DNA of 64,000 nucleotides from Pyrus communis (GCF_963583255.1 NC_084818.1:7602149-7666148); one strand, 5' to 3'. Shown: positions 11,400 to 23,479, counted from the first letter of the stretch. The notes: generated from the letters alone by a model not told the origin. Translations and numbers: made by a program.

Positions 11400-12160
11400 G
11401 GATCACAAGTGAGCATATTCATATATTAAATTGGGATTCTTTGAGCCTTTTGTGGGGTAAGTTTTGAACTTTTGATAGGGATGGCTTCTAGATGGAAGGC
11501 CACAAAAGAAATTAGAAAAATAGTGGATTATAAATAAAAAATAAATAAAAGGTTTAAAGGAGAACCAGTCAGACGGAAAACCAGTCAGACGGAAAGTCAC
11601 GTAAGAAAATAGGACTGTGTGACAGTATTCTTGAATTTACTTGCTCTTCTAGAAAAGCAGGCAGTGTGGAAAATAATAAATAAAAACGATAATGTTAGGA
11701 AATTAAATTTATAAATAAAATTTACAAGGTAAATAATGCGTTATTAATATGAACAAACACGTTTATCAACGCATAAATAATGATTCAATTATTAACTTTT
11801 ATATTATTTAGTTTATAAAATTGTATCTACAAATAACTGCCAAATAAAAAAGGTTGAGAGAGGGGACTTTGTACTGAAGTCTTCTAGATGGGTTCAGTGG
11901 GATGATATTTTCTTATGGTTCTTTGTTTCTTTTTGGAAACAATGGTTCTTTGTTTGGATGTTTGTGTTTGTTTATATATGCGAGAGCTGCTTTTCTTGTC
12001 ACCGCGTGGTTTATTCCTTGTGGGTCAACATAGAGGAGGTGGAGGCTACGTAGCTAGCCTATACCAAGATGATGATATATATGGTTTGTTTGTTTTTTAA
12101 GATAAAATAAAATAGAAAAGCGCCAATACAAAAGTTATTAAAGTGTTAAAGGAATAAAAT
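11400..12160. other. intergenic, AT-rich
   Basis: Upstream region of family copy A. A short tandem repeat 'AACCAGTCAGACGGAAA' occurs twice at 11563-11596. No gene is supported; the 61-residue open frame at 11915 has no recognisable features. Confidence 0.4.
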
Positions 12161-12165
12161 TAAGG

Positions 12166-12320
12166 AAAATTAATAAAAAAGGTTTGAAAATTTTGAGTTT
12201 TAACAATAAGAATAAAATAAAGGGTAAAGTGAATAGTATTAAGATTGATTTTTTAGTGTAAAAATATAATTTTTCGTTAAAACGAACAGTACCGGAAGTT
12301 TTTCGTTAAAATTCCCATAA
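12166..12320 (-). repeat. dispersed ~150-bp repeat, copy 1 (minus orientation)
   Basis: Shares its full length with copies at 22358-22516, 34612-34758 and 51884-52038. Hallmarks on this strand are AAAATAAAGGGTAAA, ATTTTTTAGTGTAAAAAT and TTTTTCGTTAAAA. It is non-coding, MITE-sized and AT-rich, with no clear target duplication. Confidence 0.65.
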
Positions 12321-13540
12321 AATTAAGCCAAACACGATTCGAAGATGCTTATACTCTAAATCTGTTAATTTATCTGCCACAAATCTGTCTTATGTAAAAA
12401 CATGAACAAAAGAAATACAGTCAAATTTAGGAGCTTATGTGTTGATTTTCTAGTTGCTTGGTAATTAAAAGATCATGATCATTTACCTGAAGATTTTAAT
12501 TTTAATTTTTAATAATAAATTTAAAAGTGATTGATCATGTATTCCTTAGGAATAACTAAATGACGAAGAGATCATTGCAGATTATTTTTTATTATGTGTT
12601 CTAACTAAAATATATAATTTTTGTAAGATGGTCTCATCAACTTATAATATTAATTTTCGTTTTATGATATGGATATTTGATTAAATAATAATGCACCCTA
12701 AGAAGGGAGACACCCGTGACCCAAGAAAACAAAAAATAAAATAAAACCATAATATATTCACGAACTATAACATGAGAGAGGATTCTAGTTATATCCTCAT
12801 TGTGAGGATTTCGGGGATTTTCAAATCACATCTGTTTATCATATATCGTGCAGTCAGTTTTTGTCAAGTATTGTTTATATTCAATTTTAAATAAAAAAAT
12901 TTACAATAATTTCTGACCGCACGATGTACGATAAATGAATATAATTTGAAGATTTTCAATATCGTCACAAAAAGGATTCGGCGAGAATTCTCACTCTTAT
13001 AACATTAATTGATAGAGAATAATATGAGATTTTTTTAATTAGTTTTTTTTATTATATGTTATGAAGGTATAATATGAGGACCGTTCGGGGGTATGTGTGA
13101 CTTGTATTTGTAACGTATAGTGTTGAGAATAAATCTCACATTACTAAAGAGACTATGTATGAACTTATAAGCAAATTAGATTACTCCTTATTTAACCAAT
13201 TAAATTTATAATATAACCTTAAATTCCTTCGTATATAGTAAAATACGAATTCCAGATTTTTGGCATACTTCAAAGCACTAAAAATGATCTATAATGTAGT
13301 CAAGCAGCCTAATCAATATTCAATGCCACATTTTATGGAGGGAAATGAAAATCGATCTAGCTAAACACTGTTTTCAACTTCTCGAACAAAATTTGTCAGT
13401 TAAGGTCAAAACAATGTCCAGTAATATCATCATAGCATTTTTTTTCCCCTTAGAGAACCTCCACCCCTAAAGACTTTGTGCCAGCACCCCGCTCATTTAT
13501 CCACTCAAGTAAACAGTAATAGACTCAAGTGTACAGTAAT
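12321..13540. other. intergenic, AT-rich
   Basis: No gene is supported. Two related segments near 12810-12860 and 12905-12960 (GCACGATGTACGATAAATGAATATAA and its approximate complement) form a loose inverted repeat, suggesting a decayed small element. Confidence 0.35.
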
Positions 13541-13544
13541 AGAC

Positions 13545-14310
13545 TAAAGCATCTCCGCCCCTAAAACCAAATAGCCTAGTCAATTTTATTAAAATATTAT
13601 TAATTTTTATTATAAAATAATAATTTAACAAAATGAAGGGATATGAAACTCCTTCACCGCTCCAAACTCCAAAGTCCAAGGTCCAAACCGAGAGAGAGAA
13701 TCTATTCCCTTATTTTTCCCGATGGAAAGGGAGCCTTTTCTCGGCTCCCAAACAGGACCCCAACACCAACTCCTCCAACCCACCCTCACCCCCACTGTTC
13801 AAGTCCCTGACTCTGATGATTTCTCTTTCAAAATCTCTCCCTCCCACAGCGAGCCTAATCTCCACCACCTCCAACAACCCCACCATCACCATGTCTACCA
13901 ACCAGACCCGCAGCCCTCTTCGTCAGGAGCCCCGAATGCCCGCCATCAGAAGAGACCCGGCACTCTCCACCGTTGCAGGACGACCCCCGCTATGGCCGTC
14001 ATGCGAGACCTCAATCCACACCTAACAACCCAGGCCCCCAAACCCCCATCCCCATCGCCCTTTGCTCCGCCGGCAAATTGGCCTTCTTCAACCTCAGCCT
14101 CGAGGAGCTCTGCAACAAGATCTCTCTGCGACATGTTGATCGTGTGGGAGGTTGATGGCCCGGCATGTGGGTCTGTCGATTTTAGGCCGGTCTCTTACCT
14201 GGCTTGGGTTGGGTGCCGGTCAAAATGCTAGGCTGGAGTAGATAGCCTGGGTGCCGGGCTGGTTTTTTGGCTGGGTGCTGGCTTATCAGTTCCCCGGTGG
14301 AACTGCTCTT
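13545..14310. mobile_element. TIR element carrying a gene fragment
   Basis: The left end CTAAAGCATCTCCGCC and the right end GGTGGAACTGCTCTTAG are imperfect inverted complements of the AGAGCA..TCCACC type also bounding the element at 18382-19201. Between them lies unusually GC-rich, coding-like sequence (13632-14160), unlike the AT-rich flanks. The target duplication is not resolved because another MITE abuts on the right. Confidence 0.4.
13722..14160 (+). pseudogene. captured 5' gene fragment, possibly two-pore K+ channel-like
   Basis: The frame starting at 13722 begins MEREPFLGSQ and continues with Pro/His/Ser-rich sequence to a TPAMAVMRDLNP segment near 13985-14020. The latter recalls the cytosolic N-terminus just before the first membrane helix of plant TPK/KCO potassium channels. 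From about 14045 a coding-like segment (LAFFNLSLEELCNKIS) continues in a different frame, suggesting a frameshift or a second joined fragment. No membrane segment or pore motif follows. The channel identification is from memory and weak. It is treated as a truncated fragment inside the TIR element, not a working gene. Confidence 0.3.
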
Positions 14311-14311
14311 A

Positions 14312-14925
14312 GACCATCTACAACGTTTGGGTTAAAACATACAATTTTTAGCTCATAAAATTTAGGTTTTAATCCAAAAACAGTTTTTTGCTCCAACCCT
14401 TCTGGGTTAAAATTTTAGTCTCAAATTAAAAAATTAATTTAGGCTAATTTTTTTCTTAAAGTAACTTTTTTAAAAGAAAAAAATTATGTAGACTATCATA
14501 ATTTAATTTTATGAACATTTTAACATAAAAATATTTAGATTCTGACAAATATTGTAAAATCACTAAACGACACCATGAAACTCGTTAAACACTATGAAAA
14601 AAATATGAAACACATAAAATATATATATTTTTTAAATTACTTTAGCCGTTTGATTTAAATTTGGACCGTTAAATATTTTTTTCTACCGTTGAATTTCGTC
14701 AAATTAGATCTTAACCGTTGGATTTAATGAACTTATAAATATAAAACTAAAAAATATATACATATATGGTAGGCCACCCCCACTAACCCCGGGGGGAGTC
14801 TTGGGCTAAATTTGGCATAGAAATGAGTTTTGAGTTTTAACTCATATTTGCCCCAAGGATTGGAGCAAGTTGGGATAAGTTTAGAACCTAAAATTTGAGT
14901 TTTACTCCAAAGGTTGGAGTAGGTC
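14312..14925. mobile_element. Tourist/PIF-Harbinger-like MITE
   Basis: A 614-bp element flanked by TTA on both sides (14309-14311 and 14926-14928). Terminal inverted repeats GACCATCTACAACGTTTGGG and (complement of right end) GACCTACTCCAACCTTTGGA match at 16 of 20 positions. A TTA target duplication with no coding capacity fits a Tourist-like MITE. It abuts the right end of the gene-fragment element. Confidence 0.6.
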
Positions 14926-14929
14926 TTAG

Positions 14930-17900
14930 GAAGGGGAAAAACAAACTTTTTGAATTTACTCTAGTGTGTCGGGTGACAATCACACCGTCATGTGGTATTA
15001 CACAATAACGATTCATCTTATAACATGTGTATTTATTAATAAATTATACTCAAAGTCCATTAATTACCAATTATGCTGTCAGCTTATATTAATTTAAATT
15101 AGTAATACTATGTGACGATGTAGCCGTGACACTCAAATAAGTTTTGTTGTTTTTAAAAATTTATTATTATTAAGGGGAATGAGGGTTTGAAACTATTACA
15201 ATAACCTCGTTGTTTTTTTTTTTTTTTTTTTTTTTTCAAATCTCGTTGTTAGAAAGAAAGCTCAATTGGTTCCTTTTGGTTTAATAGTTCAAGAAGATAT
15301 GGCAAATTGTGTGAATGTATGAAGAGGGTTCAAAGACGTGTTGATCAAAAAGCAAAAACTAGATATTCCATTCAACTATGAAAGTCCAAATAAGTCGTAA
15401 CATCTTATATCGTCAAACAAATTTGCGTCGGATTCGTCGTTGTTTTCTTTATGCATAGGAAGTCCAAAGCTACTAATCAGAAAGAATATGGACGACTAGT
15501 CAAGTTTAGGAATGAAATTAACTTTGATTAAGCAGCATCGTATCCCAGTGAAGCCGTTAGTTAACAGTTTAATTATTTGTTGGTTAACTTGTTTACTGGT
15601 TAACTTCTGCATTCATTGCGTGGTCTTCAAGGTATTCTTGCTAGTACTTCAGTCGCTTCAAACGTTGTTTTGAAACGCAGTCTAGGTTAGGGTTCATATT
15701 ATATGGTAAGGAACCTGATATTACAACATGTACAAATGTCTTAAGAAAAAAAGAAAATATTAGATATATAATCTCCTACATGATTAAATTAATAAATGCG
15801 CATATTTTGTGTAATTGTTGGGGATTTATATGTGGCATTGATAATGTTAGGAAGATCAAAATTTTAAACCAAATTTGCAAATCAAATAATGTGTCGTTAA
15901 TCAACACTTAAGTAGTAATCAAATCATCAACATCCACATTATTTGATTTACAAAATTTTGTTTAGAAATTTGGTCCCCCTAGCATTACCCATGTGACATA
16001 TATGTTATTTAAATACAAGGAGTTTGTATGTCAATTAGTTAAATGAATTTATTCAAGTACTCAAAATTTTGTGATCAACTCCCCTTCTTTCTAGGCCAAT
16101 ATCTCTTTCAATGCATAAAACATATACGGGAATTCTAAGTTTAATTGTAGCAATGGTTCTTGAATTTTATCCCTAATTTAATTTTAATTTTTGAACTCTC
16201 ATATTAGTTTTTTTAGTTCTCAAACTTAACAGTGTATTGTTCTATTGATCATTTTCATTAACTCTATCTATTTTTCCGTTAAATTTAGGAATATATTGGG
16301 ATATCGAAACACTTCAACAACAAAATCATTTATCAATCCTAGTATATACATTCTAGGCTTCTAGCAGGTGTGGTCCAAGCATGCACATTGATGCACACTG
16401 AGAAGCAATGTGCGTAGAAGCCATAGATATTTTGGTGACCAAGCCTAGCCTAAGATATGTCTGCATGCCTTACTTCCAGAAGACAGCTAGAATATGTCGT
16501 GTTTCCAAGTCAAATATTGGGAAGGAGATCGGTCAGCAGTGGCCACGCAGAGACAACCTGCCGACAATTCATGTGTGGTCCATCAATAATCCCTAAAATA
16601 TGGACCTGGCTTTTCTGCCTTCTCGTTCTCGTAAATTTTTATTTTTTTTTATTTATGCAATCACGGTTAAGTCATGTTAATATTTTATATTATTATTATT
16701 TTTTATCTTATTATCTTTATAAAAAAAATTAATATAAAATATTAACGTAATTTAATTATGATAACACAATATAGAAGATGATGAGAGTGTATAGAACTAG
16801 AAGGGCCCGGTCCCCTACAATATATGTCTTGTATTGCATCTGCGCCACTTCTAAGTACAGGTCTGACTCGACGGTTGACACTATTGACTAAGTTGTTGTG
16901 GTTTTTATTTTTTTCGTTATCTATTTACAAAATTATTTCTATTTAATATATTATGATGAGGATTGTGTCAATAGAAAACAAAGGTCGAAGCCATCAATGG
17001 ATTGGCCATTTGTGAGTGGTTGATAAGTTTCCCGACTACTTTTCCTTTTTGACGGGAAAGTAAGTGATTTTGTTTTATTTAATTGGTTTTATTTTGTTTT
17101 TCATGACTTCCTGAGGATTGGAAAGATAGGTTTACGATGAAAATGAGCCACGACGGGCGGTGGCAGGTTTTATTGCGTCAGTCAACAACTCTTTTATTTA
17201 TGTTGTGTCGTTTTAAATCTGTTGTATTTGGAGTTTAGACTTGTTATTAGCTATGTTTTGGTCGGATAATTGTTTACTGTTTTATAATTAGTAATGACTC
17301 ATAATTTTTGTGTCAAATATTCATCGTTTTCATGTTTATCATCTGTTAAACATCATTGTGTGTCATATTTGATTGAATTGTGCAGGAAATGTTAAATGAG
17401 AAGATTGTATTTGGAAATGTAAAAATTACCTTTATATTCTATTTACAGTTGGCAGTGAATTAAATAATGAAACAAAAATAATGAATATATCGTATATACG
17501 ATACAGAGGACTATCTTTAAATTTAAAATATCACTAATTATAAATCATGTTCCATGTATGACACACCACATTTTGTTCTCGGCTCCGACTCATTTTAAAG
17601 AAATGACATGGTAACATTAGAATATGCATGACAAACCATTACACAAATATGTACGTGAACTGGTTTTGTTTTAGGCACATATTTCATTTCTTTCAAGCTT
17701 CAATTTGATAGGAAATTGTCTCGCCTTCGATAATATACCATAAAATGCTTAAGAAATATTTAGCATTTTACGTACACAATAATTACATATGTTTAATACT
17801 AAAATCGAGTTATCTTAAATGGGATGTTGGACGAAACTAAATATATTTAGTAGCAAATAAGAGGAATGAAGAAACCTATGAACACCATGATTTCTAATTT

Positions 17901-18370
17901 GCATGGGGTGGCACTCGACAACAATGAGGCCAATTGGGTCACCGACAAACGCTTGTTCAAGTGCAAAGCGTGTAATAAAGTGATCATCTCCCACCGAGCC
18001 TTGGTGGTCATAGCTAGCCACTAGAAGGTTATGATGGAAATTCATAGGATTGAAAACGGATGTCGTTTAGACTATCGATTACAATATGGTGTGAAGGATA
18101 TGAATAGAGAATGATTATGAAATTGAATGAATCTGACAGAAAAGGACTTGACAATTATATAGAGATGGAAATAACATTTATGGAGGAGTTGTATTGTTCA
18201 AAGGAAGTTATAATTTTTCATGTTGAAATACAACTGTTCATATCTTTTTAGAAATAAATAAATATATTGTTTCGTTTATTAATTAATTAACTTATTTCAC
18301 TATAATCATATGTATATTAATACACCAATATTATGGTGTACCTTCACACATGATTACACATTATGAAAAC
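14930..18370. other. intergenic, AT-rich
   Basis: About 3.4 kb without a supported gene. It holds a 28-nt T run at 15209-15236. At 15870-15965 there is a loose inverted repeat ('AAATTTGCAAATCAAATAATGTG' and its approximate complement), perhaps a decayed MITE. Short open frames at 16408, 16457 and 17815 (minus) show no homology I recognise. Confidence 0.4.
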
Positions 18371-18381
18371 CATGTTATCAT

Positions 18382-19201
18382 AAGAGCAAATCCACCATGT
18401 GGAGTAGCCCCAGCGACATTCCCCAAAGCAAAGAGCAGTAACCCGAGCAACCATGTCCAGCCCATCCGAGCAATTGCACAGGAGCGGGCCTGAGCAAGAG
18501 GCCCAACAAGAATCGCTGGGCCGAGAGCCTGAGGTGGGTATGATGCAACGCTGGCATCAAGACAACGTCAACCTGGTTTTAATATTTTTTTAGTCAGGTG
18601 CGTGCATTACAAGTGCGCGTGGGGGCGCGTCCCCGACCAGTTTCAAACGCTAGGGCCCGCGGCGTAGGCTTGTGCAATGTTATCGTTGGAGGCCACGTGG
18701 CAATTCATCGTCCGTTGGATTTCCAACAGTAAACAAAAAAAATTCAAACTATCATTAATTTCAGACGTTGGATCTGAGATCAACGGTCCATGTTATTCGG
18801 CTTTATAAATTAAAAAAAAACAGTTTAAAATTAGGAAAGCTTACTGTTGTGCCACGTGGCATAATCTGGGATGTTGGAATTCAAAATTTTTTTTAATCCA
18901 ATGGCAGAGATTTATTATGTGAATAAATAATTAATAAAAATCCAAAAATTTATTTTTGAAAAATTAAAAAAAAAAGATTTTCCTTTTTGCATAATGACAC
19001 GTGGCGCAACAAGAACGATTAAAAATATTATCCGAAATTACAAATAAAATTATTTTATATTATTTTATAAATAAATAAAATATTATTATTTTATTACCTA
19101 TTACCAGGTGTAGAGGTGACGATGTAAAAGATAGTTACTGTTCACTGAATGGATTAAATAATGAATAGCCCTAGGGGACTTAGCACGGTGGAGTTGCTCT
19201 A
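18382..19201. mobile_element. TIR element with AGAGCAA.TCCACC ends
   Basis: An 820-bp element. The left end AAGAGCAAATCCACCATG and the complement of the right end TAGAGCAACTCCACCGTG match at 15 of 18 positions. Flanking ATCAT repeats lie at 18377-18381 and 19202-19206. GC-rich terminal parts contain repeated CCGAGCA / GCCCAGCGA-like blocks around an AT-rich core. The superfamily is uncertain because the target duplication is short. Related ends bound the element at 13545-14310. Confidence 0.55.
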
Positions 19202-19206
19202 ATCAT

Positions 19207-20160
19207 ATTCCAACAGGTTAAGTTGTTCTTCGCTGCCCGGCTTGATCACTTTGAAGACAGTATGGCCCATATTGATGATGATATCATCACACACGAATAG
19301 TTATTCCCAAATAAACCTAATTCAACATTTCAGTTCGATGGTGGGTTGAATTATACCATTAGTCTATGCCTCAACAAGAAAATCCAGGTTGCGTGAATTT
19401 TCAATATATATGACACAAGATTTTCTCTTTATGCTCTTTGAAAATTATGGTTGCTCACATCATCGTAAATTTCCTTGCAATTACGAAACTTTTGGGTTCT
19501 ACGATGTAAATCTCTTTGGAGGTATAAGAATTTTGGGTTTTGCAACAACATATCCTATCTCTTTGTCATTGACGAGTCTGCTTCTTCACTGAACTTAGAG
19601 CTTCAGATCATTCTGGTTGTCTTTTACGTAAAATGAGGATTTAAGTGAAACCATCCTAGTCATCGGGTGCTCGTAGCATTCAAAATTACATTACACGTGT
19701 AAAAAATATGAGTTGAGTAGAAGTAATTGGAAATGTAGTATCTTTTTTCTTTTGTAGCTTATTTTTTGGTACAACCCTGTAACTTTACTTTGATTTTATC
19801 TTGCCTCAAATTTCTCCAATTTGCAGATTGCATCCTAAAGGATCTCTGTGCAGTCTGCAGTGTAGAATGCTGAATGTGTGCAAGCAGACGAACTCTTTAA
19901 GCATGCTCTTATAATCCACCAAAAATATCAAACAAAATACGAGAAACTTAGGATAATGCTTCAGATATGGGGATGGGGTGTGCAGTGCAGAGCACACAAA
20001 TCATATTAAGCAAATATCAATTATTTCTCTAATCCAAAGTACCCGAAACCAGTGTCGGTGTCTAAAAAAAAAGCGGTACATGCCACAAAATCTCATTGCA
20101 ATACACGATTTCTATAACATAATTCAGCCACAAAGAGCAAAACTTCCGACACTAGGCATC
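19207..20160. other. intergenic
   Basis: No gene is supported. The part next to 20167 is presumably the 3' UTR of the minus-strand TMEM70-like gene. Confidence 0.4.
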
Positions 20161-20166
20161 ACATGA

Positions 20167-20970
20167 TCATAAGTTCTTAAAACCCGACTCACGAGTTTCT
20201 TTCTGCGGGGTCAGTCTTGCTAGCAAAGCCTTGTTATGACAATGATCTGCGTCCACGAAGTAAAAGTTTCCATTGGCCTTAAAAGTCACAAAAGGCCTAT
20301 TGGTTTCTGCTGGCCGGATATCAGAAAACTTAATCGTCCTCGGAATGTATGTTGCAAGCCATGACATCATTTCCACCTCAAAACTGTCTGAACCAGGCTT
20401 CCACTTGAGCTTGTGAATGTATGGTGTCACGAACCAGTGAAGAGCGGCTGTGGTAGAAGCACTCAAGAATATCACTGAAGATGCCACTGCACCCTTCAAG
20501 ATCACATTCATACCAGGAGATGTCATAAAGGTTATCACAGGGCCTAGAGATACAGAAAGGCAGCAGGTCGACAGCGAGAGAAGTTTCACTTTCTTGATAG
20601 TAGATGAGATTGGACCATAGTAAACAACCCCAGAGTCCTTTTCATCTTCCCCAATTTCGCCACCCCTGCGTGGTCCAATGCTGATTTTGCCATCATCTTC
20701 TCTTGTTGTGGCATGAGAAGCCCATCTTTTCTGTGAAGAATTGATCTCGAAGCCAGAGTTGAAACCCAGTTTAGTGTACAGACTAGCAGCCCATGCTGCA
20801 GACCTGCACGGCCGATAACCTGAAGAAAAACGTTTTACCATCAGTAATAGTGACAGATATAAATAAAAGGAGAGGAAAATCAAAAGATGGAAGATGGAGT
20901 TTTGGATAGAAAAAGAATTCAGAACAAAAGAATTGGAAAGGTGAGGAACATGCAAAAGAACTAACAAGCA

Positions 20971-21031
<61 letters not shown>

Positions 21032-22032
21032 TTTTCAGGTGAGCACACATTAAAGACAATGCAAATTACTAAAACAATGACATCAAAATCTCATGGGTAG
21101 AACTTGATCTAGCTTCCAAGGATCACAGAAGTTACACTTTTAAGCATATCAAATACAACTTTGCTACGCAAACAGCTCAACATTAACAATTTATAAAACA
21201 TAGGGCTTTGGCACTACTAGAACGCTTCACCAACTTGAAGCACCTAACTATGAGAATCTACGGGAGTCTCCGGGGATCTTAATAAAATGTTGACCCGTTT
21301 TTGTTTTCAATGCTGCCCTCTCTCCATGTTTCGAGAGAGCGCAGATGGATTCTATCCCCTATATTCACATAAGCTTCACTTGAAAGAGAAAAAAGCAGAT
21401 TAATAACTGCGATCAATCATATGAGTATCACGGAAGCTTTCTCCATGAACCATTATCAATTACTAATCGAAAACTAAAGTTACCAGTTGATACAATAGTA
21501 GAAAAAGTTAAAAAGGGAAACTGAAGATTGCCAGCAGAACAGCATCGACAGTCGCCATATCCAAAACTGTGTTAGAACCTAGCAGTAATCCACTCCAACA
21601 CAATAATTAAGTTAGCAAAACCGAAAGCGGTCCAATTTCTAGAAAACATGCATGTGGGGAACACGAAAAACACTTTGAATTAGGAAAACGGGTTCCCAGA
21701 AAATAGCAAAAACCTCAATTGGATGCCAACAAACCCGTTTCTCATCGACAAATTTACACATGGAATTTGCCAAAACCAGAAGCCAAGCCGAAAGTGTGCA
21801 CCTTTTTACCAAATTTATTAATTTAGTAGAAGAAGATCCAGAAAATGGTCTCTGAAATCAGAAATAAATATGGGGAAATTGAGCTTGTTCTGATTCTATT
21901 GGAGTGGTCAATTGGGTGAGCATGCACTTTGGGTTCTTCGTATACTTCATTTATTTCGATTAAATTTGAAATGAAAAATGAAATTGAGAGATAGAGAGAT
22001 CTTAAACCCTAAACCCCAAATCGGTACAGAAA

Positions 22033-22075
<43 letters not shown>

Positions 22076-22159
22076 GGGAGAAGAACCTGAGCGGAAGCTT
22101 GAGGATGCGAGGTGTCTGGACTGTGATCGCAGCAACTGAAAGAGAGCCGCTCTCGTCAT
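20167..22159 (-). CDS. TMEM70-like mitochondrial inner-membrane protein, 2 exons
   Basis: Spliced CDS on the minus strand: 22159-22087 (exon 1) and 20819-20167 (exon 2), 241 aa. Exon 1 encodes MTRAALFQLLRSQSRHLASS, an Arg/Ser-rich, acid-free mitochondrial presequence, and joins in phase at S-G|GYRPCRSAAW. Exon 2 carries VYYGPISSTIKKVK, two hydrophobic hairpin segments (about residues 125-145 and 150-175), then a soluble tail. This order (Y-x-G motif, two membrane helices, short matrix tail) matches the TMEM70/DUF1301 family, whose animal member helps assemble ATP synthase and complex I. A longer unspliced open frame reaches 21048 but only by translating an intronic (GA)n tract, so it was rejected. 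The intron (20820-22086) holds two long GA repeats. Confidence 0.7.
20972..21027. repeat. (GA)n microsatellite in TMEM70-like intron
   Basis: About 27 perfect AG units. On the minus strand this reads as CT, and translation gives an artificial Ser-Leu repeat. Confidence 0.95.
22037..22072. repeat. (GA)n microsatellite next to exon 1 donor
   Basis: About 17 AG units lying 15-50 bp inside the intron from the exon 1 donor of the TMEM70-like gene. On the gene strand it is a pyrimidine (CT) tract. Confidence 0.95.
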
Positions 22160-22357
22160 TTTTGATCCGATTCCGAGCTACCAAGAAAACCAATTTTCAG
22201 GGTTTAACACCTCAAAAGAAATCTGACCCAAAATGATAAAATTGCACTAATGGACTTCAACTTTTCCAATTTCATGAAATTACGAACTCAACTAAATTAT
22301 TTACACTTAACCACCTGAATTTCAGGCGGTGTTACAATGTGGCATCCATTTAAACTT

Positions 22358-22516
22358 GGGAATTTTAACGAAAAGTTCCCGGTACTGTTCACTTTAATGA
22401 AAAACCACATTTTTACACTAAAAAGTCAATCATCGTACTATTCACTTTACCCTTTATTTTGTCTTTATTGTTAAAACTCAAAGTTTTCAAGCCATTTTCA
22501 TTAGGTTTTCTTTTAA
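22358..22516 (+). repeat. dispersed ~150-bp repeat, copy 2
   Basis: Begins GGGAATTTTAACGAAAAG, contains CACATTTTTACACTAAAAAG and ends in CAAGCCATTTTCATTAG. Closely similar to the copy at 51884-52038 and, reversed, to those at 12166 and 34612. Non-coding. Confidence 0.7.
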
Positions 22517-22900
22517 ACTTCACAATTGCAGACATCGAAATTTCGGTGAAACAAATATTAACCAATGCGTTAAAATTTTAACATCACGTGTCACATAAAT
22601 TTTACACATAGCGTGTGAGTCAACGAAAAATCGAAAAAAAATCGTATGAGTTGTCAAATAGGACACGTTCTCCAAAATTAATACAAAATATTATTTTGTA
22701 CACGTATTTTTGTTTCATTCAACGCAAGAATATTCGTGTTTGCGACAATAACCATTTTTGATGGGCCCTTGTGAAGTTTGATAAGTTAATTGCTTCTAAA
22801 TTAATTTCATTCATGTGGTAACTTTCATAAAAGCGAAAACATCAAAAGGTCGTTCATGCAACTTTATGAATATGGTAAAGTGAAGTTACGACACATCAGT

Positions 22901-22972
22901 GGGCATTTGGTCTAGTGGTATGATTCTCGCTTAGGGTGCGAGAGGTCCCGAGTTCAATTCTCGGAATGCCCC
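22901..22972 (+). tRNA. tRNA-Pro (anticodon AGG)
   Basis: A 72-nt intronless tRNA. The acceptor stem GGGCATT pairs with AATGCCC (22965-22971). The D arm contains GGTCTAGTGGTA. The anticodon stem TCTCGC/GCGAGA encloses the loop TTAGGGT, giving anticodon AGG. The T arm CCGAG-TTCAATT-CTCGG is perfect. The A box (TGGTCTAGTGGT) and B box (GTTCAATTC) are intact. A T run at 22976-22984 directly after the gene is the Pol III terminator. It decodes CCU (and, with inosine, other proline codons). Confidence 0.95.
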
Positions 22973-22975
22973 CCC

Positions 22976-22984
22976 TTTTTTTTC
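22976..22984 (+). terminator. Pol III terminator of tRNA-Pro
   Basis: An uninterrupted T run four bases after the tRNA 3' end, sufficient for RNA polymerase III termination. Confidence 0.8.
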
Positions 22985-23355
22985 CTTTTTTTCTTTAATA
23001 TCTTGCTGCTTTTGGGTTTTTCACTATGCCACCAGGCTTTCTAGTCCTTCTAGACAAACAACCTTCCAATGCATCTTCTCTCTTTTTAGTCGGATTTAAC
23101 CATTTTCTTCTCATTTGACTTCTCTTCCGAACTTTCAGGGTGTTGTCAAATTAGAATTTTGATGGATTTCGGAGGGGTGTTGTCAAATTAGAATTTTGAA
23201 AGATTTTAAAATTTTAAGATACTCGATTAGAATTTTAAGTTTATAAATTTATGTGTAGTCAATTACGATTTCGAAAATGTTATTCTTATATTTATATCAT
23301 CCCTCTAATGGATTCATTCTCTAATGTATACACATGTATTGGTGGCTCTACCTCT

Positions 23356-23473
23356 ATTAAAAAGATGATACAAATGATAGTACAAATAAGTGGTAAGTTT
23401 AACATTACTCTTAGGATGTTGAAGATTTTAGAGCAGTGTTATACTTACCATTTATTTGTACCATCTTTTTAAT
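23356..23473. repeat. short hairpin-forming MITE-like repeat
   Basis: The left arm ATTAAAAAGATG...TACAAATAAGTGGTAAG and the right arm CTTACCATTTATTTGTACCATCTTTTTAAT are inverted complements with a 13-bp insertion (ATACAAATGATAG) in the left arm. About 118 bp overall with a short loop. The transcript would fold into a long stem. Confidence 0.6.
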
Positions 23474-23479
23474 AAACGA

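Noticed and set aside
17815..18045. Minus-strand 76-aa open frame
   Set aside because: Composition is somewhat protein-like, but there is no recognisable family, no neighbouring exons in phase and no promoter. Too weak to call.
20820..21048. N-terminal extension of the TMEM70-like protein with a Ser-Leu repeat
   Set aside because: Comes from translating an intronic GA microsatellite. The spliced exon 1 gives a proper mitochondrial presequence in phase.
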